A DNA stretch of 49,000 bases from Gammaproteobacteria bacterium (GTDB lineage Bacteria; Pseudomonadota; Gammaproteobacteria; Arenicellales; UBA868): contig JAKUQR010000021.1 in assembly GCA_022450155.1 (NCBI GenBank), positions 1-49,000 on the forward strand, written 5' to 3'. Positions 43,916 to 49,000 of this stretch are shown in pieces (position 1 is the stretch's first letter; the number at the start of each line of letters is the position of its first letter). Both the position numbers and the translations under genes were made by a program. Below the pieces are notes generated by a model. The model was not told the origin of the DNA, did no database searches, and worked only from the letters and a program-made list of their open reading frames with translations.

Positions 43916-44353
43916 TCAATACGGCCAGCCAGAACGACGAATCTCACTCAGCTCGTCAGTCCTGATCCGACCGGACGCAACGACCGAGATATCCCCGGCT
44001 GTCAGGCCGATGTCCTTAAGTAGCTCAGGCGAAAGGCGGGACAGCTCAGCAACCGCAAGACCAGTCTGGTGATTAGATTTCAGTCGACGCCACAAGGATC
44101 GGGCCAGGCTGGGTACGGTTGAGGACAGGAATCGCTTGATTCCGCGACCCATCGCACTGAAAGATTGCGCGAAGGCTTCGGCCTGCAGTTTTTTCCCCAT
44201 CTGAACAGCCGAATGGTAGTCCAGATAAGCAAATTCTTTGCCATCTAAGACTGTGAGAACGGGTTTTTCACGGTTTCGGGGGATATAGACGTCATCATTA
44301 GCCGCCAGCCAATCGGAGACGATTGGATCGGTGTTGGGAGGCGTTTTAGCCAT
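43916..44353 (-). CDS. DUF1127 domain protein with long N-terminal part
   Basis: A protein of about 145 residues if started at ATG 44353; an in-frame TTG at 44371 would add six residues. Near the C-terminus, RLKSNHQTGLAVAELSRLSP and ELLKDIGLTAGDI match the arginine-rich DUF1127 motif found in small proteobacterial proteins tied to phosphate/carbon balance and sRNA control. The first ~85 residues (IVSDWLAANDDVYIPRNREK, a helix ending in RGIKRFLSSTV) are unusual for the family. Single gene. Confidence 0.7.
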   Translation of the reverse strand: MAKTPPNTDPIVSDWLAANDDVYIPRNREKPVLTVLDGKEFAYLDYHSAVQMGKKLQAEAFAQSFSAMGRGIKRFLSSTVPSLARSLWRRLKSNHQTGLAVAELSRLSPELLKDIGLTAGDISVVASGRIRTDELSEIRRSGWPY

Positions 44354-44668
44354 GTTAATATACCTATACAATAATTAATTGGTGTTCAACTTTTCAGGCT
44401 GTAATTTAGGTATGATTCACTTTACTTGCAAACGATAATAAATTGAATCTAGTTTAGATAAACTAATGTCTAATCGATCCCCGGCTATCGTTACTTCCAG
44501 TTAGGGCGCTGGAAGCTATCAGATCTGCCCGCCTGTCCGTGTTGTCAGGGCCACGAGGTCAACAACCACCGATCCGATTACGGGCCCCGGCGGTTTGCGC
44601 AGGAGCGCAATTCTTCGTGGCTACGCTTAACCTTGCCCCAGCCACACTGAGATTGTTCGAGCTAGGCT
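44354..44668. other. 315-bp region without a gene, containing a short perfect hairpin
   Basis: No credible open frame. TTGCGC-AGGA-GCGCAA near 44595-44610 is a perfect 6-bp stem with a four-base loop, but no T-run follows, so it is not a clear terminator. An inverted pair TTCCAG...CTGGAA is also seen near 44489-44510. Possible structured RNA or leftover of the adjacent repeat. Confidence 0.35.
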
Positions 44669-44720
44669 CGACTTGCGTCGTCTAATCACTGGTCTTCATC
44701 TTTGACTGTACCTAAACTGC
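44669..44720 (+). repeat. Diverged third copy of the end of the 208-bp repeat
   Basis: CGACTTGCGTCGTCTAATCA and the following GGTCTTCATC...GACTGTACCTAAA align with 23008-23060 and 37743-37795 at roughly 75-80% identity by hand. The complement encodes LGTVKDEDQ before a stop, parallel to LGTVEEKTGNQ in the other copies. It lies 35 bp before a truncated gene. Confidence 0.48.
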
Positions 44721-44755
44721 ATCGTCATTACGGATGAAGTTGCTAGCATGACAGT

Positions 44756-44890
44756 ATGACCAGCCCCTTGTTGTCGCTGACCAGTCATGAATGGGAGAGC
44801 CTTTGTGACGGCTGTGGCCGTTGTTGCCTGGTTAAACTCGAGGATGAGGAAACCGGGGAGTTGCACTACACCAGTGTTGCCTGCCTGTAA
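44756..44890 (+). pseudogene. N-terminal stub of a YcgN/UPF0260 cysteine-cluster protein
   Basis: Forty-four codons from ATG 44756 read [20 protein letters not shown] and [18 protein letters not shown], the start of the YcgN (YkgJ-type, CxxCxxCC) family, which is about 150 residues long. A TAA follows where the protein should continue (ACRLLD). It is a stub left after loss of the rest. Confidence 0.75.
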
Positions 44891-44907
44891 CAGGAATAAG
44901 ATAACGG
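44884..44907 (+). repeat. Imperfect 24-bp direct repeat, left of the DUF411 gene
   Basis: CCTGTAACAGGAATAAGATA plus ACGG matches 21 of 24 bases at 45434-45457. The two copies bracket the DUF411 gene, and the left one overlaps the YcgN break. Confidence 0.45.
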
Positions 44908-44946
44908 TCTTTCGATTCCAGTTGGATTTAATTACCAAGCAAAACA

Positions 44947-45396
44947 ATGAAGATACAAATAAGGTATTACTCAATCGTTCTGGTAATGGTTTTCGCGTTT
45001 GTAATGAACCCGGCGTTCTCGGTCGAACCCACTATTACTGTATGGAAGTCGGCGAGTTGTGGTTGTTGCCAGCGATGGGTCGATTATCTGCAGGACGATG
45101 GATTTGAAGTAACAGCTCACAATGTTGACGATGTTGTTTCAATAAAGCAGAAGTTGGGAATTACCAATCCGGCGCTATATTCTTGCCATACGGCCAAGGT
45201 GGGCGGCTATATCATTGAGGGTCATGTCCCCGCATCAGATATTCGCCGACTATTGGATGAGCGCCCAAAATTGATGGGGCTTGCTGCACCGGGTATGCCG
45301 CAGATGTCCCCCGGCATGTTGAGTATCGAACCCAAAGGCTACGATGTTTTGCAATTTAATACGAAACAGGAAACCAGCGTGTTCTCCAGTTACTAG
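44947..45396 (+). CDS. DUF411 metal-binding-type secreted protein
   Basis: A 149-residue exported protein: signal peptide with cleavage near NPAFS-VEP (about residue 26), then the DUF411 motif WKSASCGCCQRWVDYLQ, SCHTAKVGGYIIEGHVPA and DIRRLLDERP, with a methionine-rich end (PGMPQMSPGM). DUF411 proteins are often near copper resistance genes and probably bind metal through the cysteines; no other metal gene is adjacent here. The gene is flanked by a 24-bp imperfect direct repeat, as if it were a small inserted unit. Confidence 0.9.
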   Translation: MKIQIRYYSIVLVMVFAFVMNPAFSVEPTITVWKSASCGCCQRWVDYLQDDGFEVTAHNVDDVVSIKQKLGITNPALYSCHTAKVGGYIIEGHVPASDIRRLLDERPKLMGLAAPGMPQMSPGMLSIEPKGYDVLQFNTKQETSVFSSY

Positions 45397-45433
45397 TAGT
45401 GAAGATTAATCAGCGTAACAGTCTGGTTGTCTC

Positions 45434-45457
45434 CCTGTAACAAGAATAGGATAGCGG
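45434..45457 (+). repeat. Imperfect 24-bp direct repeat, right of the DUF411 gene
   Basis: CCTGTAACAAGAATAGGATA plus GCGG; partner of 44884-44907. It lies 38 bp after the DUF411 stop and 33 bp before the GFA start. Confidence 0.45.
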
Positions 45458-45489
45458 TATAGGGTTTTGACTAGTAAAGGCGGACAAAA

Positions 45490-45951
45490 ATGAAGATCCA
45501 GAAAAGGAAAGGCGGCTGTCAATGCGGGGTAATTTCGTATGAATTGTTGGGTCCACCTATCACTTTATATCGTTGCCATTGCACTGATTGTCAAACCGCA
45601 TCGGGTTCAGCATTTGGTATGAGCATGTGGGTGAAGAAAGATGATTTCAAACTCACTTCTGGCATTCTCAAATCATTCGTTAGAATTGCAGACAGTAATG
45701 CCAAGGTAGAGAGTTTCTTCTGTGGTTCTTGTGGCGTAAGGATCTATGCCAAAGCAGCGGTATTAGATTCCGAACACATAGTTTTGAAGCCGGGTACGCT
45801 TCAAGATACTGACGATCTACGTCCTTCTGCAGATATCTGGATTGAAAGCAAGCAAGAGTGGTTTGAGCTACCAACAGATACCAAGCATTTTCAAGGGCAA
45901 CCACTTCCTGAGGAGTTAATTGGAAGTTATGAAGAAGTAAAACTTTCCTAA
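45490..45951 (+). CDS. GFA (CENP-V/Mss4-like) family zinc protein
   Basis: A 153-residue protein of the glutathione-dependent formaldehyde-activating enzyme family. Zinc ligands are visible as GGCQCG (C10, C12), CHCTDCQ and FCGSCGVR, with the usual TASGSAFGMSMWV between. Most small GFA proteins are of unknown substrate, so glutathione-formaldehyde chemistry should not be assumed. AAGGCGGA precedes the ATG. Single gene. Confidence 0.92.
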   Translation: MKIQKRKGGCQCGVISYELLGPPITLYRCHCTDCQTASGSAFGMSMWVKKDDFKLTSGILKSFVRIADSNAKVESFFCGSCGVRIYAKAAVLDSEHIVLKPGTLQDTDDLRPSADIWIESKQEWFELPTDTKHFQGQPLPEELIGSYEEVKLS

Positions 45952-46061
45952 CCCAATCTCCCCAATGAAGTCCGTAAAGGGCGGATCAATGGGTGGTCCG
46001 ATCGTGGCTACTTAATTAGGTATATCCTGTTATTCTAGATTTAGACTGGAGGTCAGAAATT

Positions 46062-46313
46062 ATGGCGATTGGTAAATTCACGACAGCCGTTCAAGCCGCT
46101 AAAGCAATTAAAAGCATGTTGCCTGACAGTTTTTATGAGAACATGAAGAAATATGTTGAAACCCAAGTCCAGTCCGTAATTGGGAAAATGAACCTCGTGG
46201 GCCGGGAAGAATACGAGGAGCAGAACAAACAGTTACGTCAACTGCGCGAGAAAATCGAAACATTAGAACAGTCAGCCGCAAAACCCCAACAACAAACCGA
46301 GAACAAAACCTAG
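46062..46313 (+). CDS. UbiK-like ubiquinone biosynthesis accessory factor (BMFP family)
   Basis: An 83-residue protein of the membrane-fusogenic BMFP/UbiK family, which helps assemble the aerobic ubiquinone biosynthesis complex. It starts with an amphipathic helix, and the middle MNLVGREEYEEQNKQLRQLR matches the conserved VTREEFDVQ region leading into a C-terminal coiled coil (REKIETLEQS) and a Gln-rich tail. GGAGG lies about 9 bases before the ATG. The N-terminal part is divergent from E. coli UbiK, so the exact role is less sure. Confidence 0.78.
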   Translation: MAIGKFTTAVQAAKAIKSMLPDSFYENMKKYVETQVQSVIGKMNLVGREEYEEQNKQLRQLREKIETLEQSAAKPQQQTENKT

Positions 46314-46368
46314 ATAATTCCGTAATAATGAACAGCAATTTACGGTACTAGTGGGGTGTGGGCAGCAA

Positions 46369-46521
46369 CTAATCCAGCCTCTCCACCAAATCCTCTGCTC
46401 TTAAATGCGTATAGCGCATCAGCATCTTGATGTCTTTGTGTCCGGTAATGGTTGCTACTTCTACTGGGTTTAAGCCTTTCTCAAAGAATCGTGATGTGGC
46501 TTCATGGCGATATTCAAGGCA
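46369..46521 (-). pseudogene. C-terminal end of a third type of tyrosine recombinase
   Basis: Fifty codons on the minus strand read [20 protein letters not shown], then [20 protein letters not shown] and LVERLD with a stop. The third-box TGH and the nucleophile tyrosine (MRYTHL) are intact, and LEYRHEAT stands where DLRHEAT is expected. The upstream two-thirds is missing. Shorter scraps of this same tail are at 33265 and 34534. Confidence 0.72.
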
Positions 46522-46614
46522 CTACGCCGGTCTATGATGGAGATTGCCAGCCACAGGAGAACAGCGCATCCTATCTTCTGGTCACCTTTTGTAGTGGTCG
46601 GTAACAGTCGTTAG
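46519..46614 (+). pseudogene. C-terminal scrap of a CHAT-domain protease-like protein
   Basis: The frame reads [31 protein letters not shown] and a TAG at 46612. It lines up with the usual end of CHAT (caspase-like) domains, where ALR......HPYYWA-F-LVG closes the domain. Nothing of the catalytic His/Cys part is present. It meets the opposing recombinase scrap head-on at about 46519. By-eye match only. Confidence 0.45.
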
Positions 46615-46658
46615 TCTTGGCAACCATCCATACGTCACAGCGAAAGAGAGGTCAGCAC

Positions 46659-47264
46659 ATGGAAACACTGGTTATTCCAGCGGGCGAAGGCCGCGCGTTT
46701 CACCTTAGTGAGGGTCAGGGTCTGCGCATCATCACCCCTAAGGGCCAGCAGTCCGCCGACTTCTTTGCCTTTTGCGCCGACGACATCAGCGAGTGGTTAT
46801 CACCCCCCCATACCTGGATGCCGACACGCGCGCTACACCCTCGGGTCGGCGACACTTTTCTAAGTCGCTTCCGCCAGCCGATGCTTGATTTTGTCGAGGA
46901 CGGGGCCGATGGCATCCACGACCTGATCATCGCCCCCTGCGATGCCATTCGCTACAAGCAGTTCGGCGTCGAGGGTCATCACAGGAGCTGCGCTGAGAAC
47001 CTCGAAATAGCGATGGGTGAACTGGGTCATGAGGTCATCGTGACCCCCCTCGCAGTAAATTTCTTCACCAACACAACGGTGGAGGACGGCTTCATGTTCA
47101 ATACACCGGCTGCACCCGTGGTCAAGCCGGGTGGCTATGTCGTGCTGAAGGCACGCATGGGCCTCATCTGCGCCGTCTCCTCTTGCCCCTACGACCTGGT
47201 AGGGCCTGGTTGGGCGATCAACGCGCCCGATGGACCAACGGAGATCGTCGTTGAACTGCTCTGA
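46659..47264 (+). CDS. Urea carboxylase-associated (DUF1989) family protein, second copy
   Basis: About 201 residues from ATG 46659, chosen over the upstream ATG 46617 because GAGAGG stands 8 bases before it. The DUF1989 opening GQGLRIITPKGQQSADFFAF aligns with that of the protein at 2632. The middle has ALHPRVGDTFLSR, APCDAIRYKQFGVEGHHRSC and the Asn-rich VNFFTNTTV, with possible metal ligands. It is clearly diverged from the first copy and belongs to the subgroup with a His-His-x-Ser-Cys motif. A methyltransferase follows 118 bp later on the same strand. Confidence 0.9.
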   Translation: METLVIPAGEGRAFHLSEGQGLRIITPKGQQSADFFAFCADDISEWLSPPHTWMPTRALHPRVGDTFLSRFRQPMLDFVEDGADGIHDLIIAPCDAIRYKQFGVEGHHRSCAENLEIAMGELGHEVIVTPLAVNFFTNTTVEDGFMFNTPAAPVVKPGGYVVLKARMGLICAVSSCPYDLVGPGWAINAPDGPTEIVVELL

Positions 47265-47382
47265 GTGTTTCGGTACCGAGCCAAATGATTGCCGCCCGGG
47301 TTCTGGCCGACAAACCGTGCGACCCCGATAATAGGCGTGTACGGTTCTGCAAAATCCCCTGTCCATCTAAAAGGAAAAGTTC

Positions 47383-48006
47383 ATGCCCAAAACGAACGTT
47401 TCTCACTCCTACCAGGCAACCAGCCTGGAAGAACAGCAGGCGGCCTATGACCGGTGGGCCAAGGAATATGAGTTTGACCTTTGCGCCATGGGTTATCGGA
47501 TACCCGCGGTGATTGCTGCCGTCTTTACACGATTCGTTGCGTCGGGTACGGCACCGATTCTCGATGCCGGGTGCGGGGGTGGTATCCAGAGCGAAGCACT
47601 TGCCATGCTGGGCTATGGGCCGATGACGGGTATCGATCTATCCGAAGGGATGCTCCACATTGCCCGTGATAAAGGGATCTATGCAGAACTACATCAGATG
47701 ACACTCGGCGAACGACTGAGGTTTAGTGACGATACGTTTGCTGCTGTGCTGTCGAGCGGAACGATCACTCCGAAACATGCGCCGGCCCACAGTTTTGATG
47801 AACTGATTAGGGTGGCAATGCCGGGTGCATCCATTGTTTTCAGTTTGCGTGATGACCCTACTCAGGAGCCCGCCTACCCAGAAGCACTGTTGCGCCTGAC
47901 GGCATCAGGCGCTTGGCGCGAGACCTTTGTGACAGAAAGTTTTAAAAGTATGCCTTATGGGGAACCCGAGATATCCCATCGAGTTCATGTCTACGAGGTA
48001 AGCTGA
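47383..48006 (+). CDS. SAM-dependent methyltransferase
   Basis: A 207-residue class I methyltransferase. Motif I is PILDAGCGGGIQSEAL near 62-77, the strand-2 acid is in TGIDLSEGML, and a conserved N-terminal EEQQAAYDRWAKEYEFDL resembles Williams-Beuren-type methyltransferase-like proteins. AAAAGGAAAAG precedes the ATG. It may modify the same small molecule as the upstream DUF1989 protein; this is only suggested by position. Confidence 0.88.
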   Translation: MPKTNVSHSYQATSLEEQQAAYDRWAKEYEFDLCAMGYRIPAVIAAVFTRFVASGTAPILDAGCGGGIQSEALAMLGYGPMTGIDLSEGMLHIARDKGIYAELHQMTLGERLRFSDDTFAAVLSSGTITPKHAPAHSFDELIRVAMPGASIVFSLRDDPTQEPAYPEALLRLTASGAWRETFVTESFKSMPYGEPEISHRVHVYEVS

Positions 48007-48026
48007 GTAGGTTTTGGATCGGCTCT

Positions 48027-48410
48027 GCTAGATCAAGATGTGATTTCCAAGGACCTGGCAAGTACGGGAGGTGGTACTCAGAATCTTTCGGGTCCCCGGG
48101 TTCATGTACGGGGCTCGATACAGTTGCCACTGAATTTGGAGCGCAAGGACTTGAGTTGGACGCTTGTTTGCTCGCTTGGGGAACTGACTTCATTCGTCGT
48201 GACGGCCGTTGGAGTACAGAGTTTGCTGCTGGTTATAGGGAATCCAGCAGAGTTGTAATTCCAGCAAGCCTTCGTATGAACTCATATCGAGTGTTATTAA
48301 CCCGTGGCAGGGATGCCTGCGTCGTATTCATTCCTCCAATACCTGACAAGACTAGAGAAACATTCAAATATCTAAAGGACTGCGGATTTTCTGAATTGAG
48401 GGAACAGTAA
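48027..48410 (+). pseudogene. C-terminal remnant of a DUF2075 (AAA/helicase-like) protein
   Basis: From soon after the methyltransferase stop the frame reads YGRWYSESFGSPGSC, VATEFGAQGLELDACLLAWG and MNSYRVLLTRGRDACVVFIP before a TAA. These match the end of DUF2075 proteins (schlafen/helicase-type ATPases), where TEFG-QGLE-D and NxYRVLLTRGRDG are conserved. All Walker motifs are missing, so it is a dead fragment truncated at the methyltransferase junction. Confidence 0.62.
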
Positions 48411-48582
48411 CATTACGAAAGTCGAAGATTCTGTAAAATTTCTCAGTGACTCCCTACATGTACAAAGCCCCCCAGAAACTGATATACAACAACCAGTTCA
48501 CTCATACCGTGTTGGGCCCCGATACCAAAGGCGGGGCCACCGGGCTATCTCTGAAAAGACAGCTAAGTAAAATTATCGCCAC

Positions 48583-48903
48583 TTAGCCTGCTAATCCCAA
48601 TTGAGACAGCATTGTCATCATGTCCAAGTAATTTTTCACAGACTTGACCTTGCCGTCTTGGAATTCCCAGATCAGCACGTTCTTCAGGTTGACGCTTTTG
48701 CCAGTTGGCGGAATGGTGCTTCCATCAGGTGCCACAAGATTTCCTGTGTTAGTGCTAGTCCAGGAACACTCTTCAACTAGGACATCTCCGGCATCAATCC
48801 TGTTCTCACATTTTCCAACCATATCAGGAAAACCAGTTTTCCAACCCTGCACATACGCCAGTACTTCGTCAGAACCAACGGATTTGCTTCTCCATTTGAG
48901 AGT
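48583..48903 (-). CDS. SnoaL-like ester-cyclase-type protein, N-terminus incomplete
   Basis: A SnoaL-like polyketide-cyclase-family fold: YVQGWKTGFPDM..., VLVEECSWTSTNTG, PPTGKSVNLKNVLIWEFQDG and KSVKNYLDMMTMLSQLGL. The frame is open back to a TAA at 48904 but contains no ATG; GTG 48852 is the only ordinary start and would cut off the first helix. The gene is therefore either started at a non-standard codon or has lost its beginning. The bases 48411-48582 before it hold no gene. Confidence 0.65.
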   Translation of the reverse strand, partial: TLKWRSKSVGSDEVLAYVQGWKTGFPDMVGKCENRIDAGDVLVEECSWTSTNTGNLVAPDGSTIPPTGKSVNLKNVLIWEFQDGKVKSVKNYLDMMTMLSQLGLAG

Positions 48904-48972
48904 TTAGTTTGGGGCCTGCGACTACCTGATTAAAAGTCAGATGCTCTAAATCGAGGGCCCTTTCGACACAAA

Positions 48973-49000
48973 CAGTGTAACCAGAATGTGACCGACAAGA
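48973..49000 (+). repeat. Copy 3 of the recombinase-tail motif, at the window edge
   Basis: GTGTAACCAGAATGTGACCG differs by one base from the copy at 19332 within the core and shares CCGACA with the copy at 37487. The complement encodes SCRSHSGYT, parallel to SCRSHYGHT at 37487. The window ends here, so more of the recombinase may lie beyond. Confidence 0.55.

Noticed and set aside
48511-48545. Hairpin GCCCCG...CGGGGC as a terminator
   Set aside because: Six-base stem only and no T-run after it; too weak to call.
1-49000. CRISPR array, insertion-sequence transposase or intact prophage
   Set aside because: No regularly spaced repeats and no transposase or phage structural genes were seen; mobile signals are limited to recombinase scraps and the repeats listed.

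Overview
The window looks like a piece of an uncultured gammaproteobacterial chromosome, probably marine or host-associated. A UbiK-like protein, a YcgN fragment, DUF1127, DUF411 and GFA proteins, NfeD/slipin and a cyanophycin operon fit that group, but no marker gene fixes the taxonomy. No intact RNA gene, CRISPR array or complete mobile element was seen. No intact transcription regulator was recognised either; only a possible LysR tail.

Region 1 (1-16.4 kb) is GC-rich, tightly packed and catabolic. It holds a Rieske oxygenase divergent from a D-2-hydroxyacid dehydrogenase, then a DUF1989 (urea carboxylase-associated) protein with a polar amino acid ABC importer (permease, ATPase, binding protein). 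A two-subunit CoA transferase follows with a luciferase-like monooxygenase (LLM), then the 5-oxoprolinase genes pxpA / pxpBC, and last a molybdenum hydroxylase operon of the CO-dehydrogenase/xanthine-dehydrogenase type whose iron-sulfur subunit is fused to a CoxG-like domain. Together these suggest uptake and breakdown of a small nitrogenous, perhaps N-heterocyclic or lactam, compound; the substrate cannot be read from sequence.

Region 2 (16.4-37.9 kb) is a mosaic. It begins with a decayed tRNA-Val(CAC) and the remnant of a tyrosine recombinase. Intact single genes (two LLM oxidoreductases, an alpha/beta hydrolase, a SnoaL-like protein, a DRG-type GTPase, the slipin/NfeD pair, a Gfo/Idh dehydrogenase, an AA_synth protein, a deaminase, a tandem EctC-like cupin, an alanine-racemase-like protein and an enolase-superfamily enzyme) alternate with broken genes and short recombinase C-terminal tails. 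Three same-strand copies of a ~20-bp motif (19332, 37487, 48973) lie inside such tails. A 208-bp direct repeat (22860, 37595) and an ~83-bp inverted repeat (16370, 26987) also mark this region.

Region 3 (37.9-43.7 kb) is a minus-strand cyanophycin operon: an isoaspartyl-dipeptidase fragment, cphB (cyanophycinase), cphA (cyanophycin synthetase) and a second, shorter Mur-ligase-type protein.

Region 4 (43.9-49 kb) is again mosaic: a DUF1127 protein, a YcgN stub, DUF411, GFA and UbiK-like proteins, recombinase and CHAT remnants, a second DUF1989 protein, a methyltransferase, a DUF2075 remnant and a SnoaL-like fragment. The best overall reading is a chromosomal accretion zone where recombinases repeatedly inserted and decayed, leaving tails and stubs between useful single genes.
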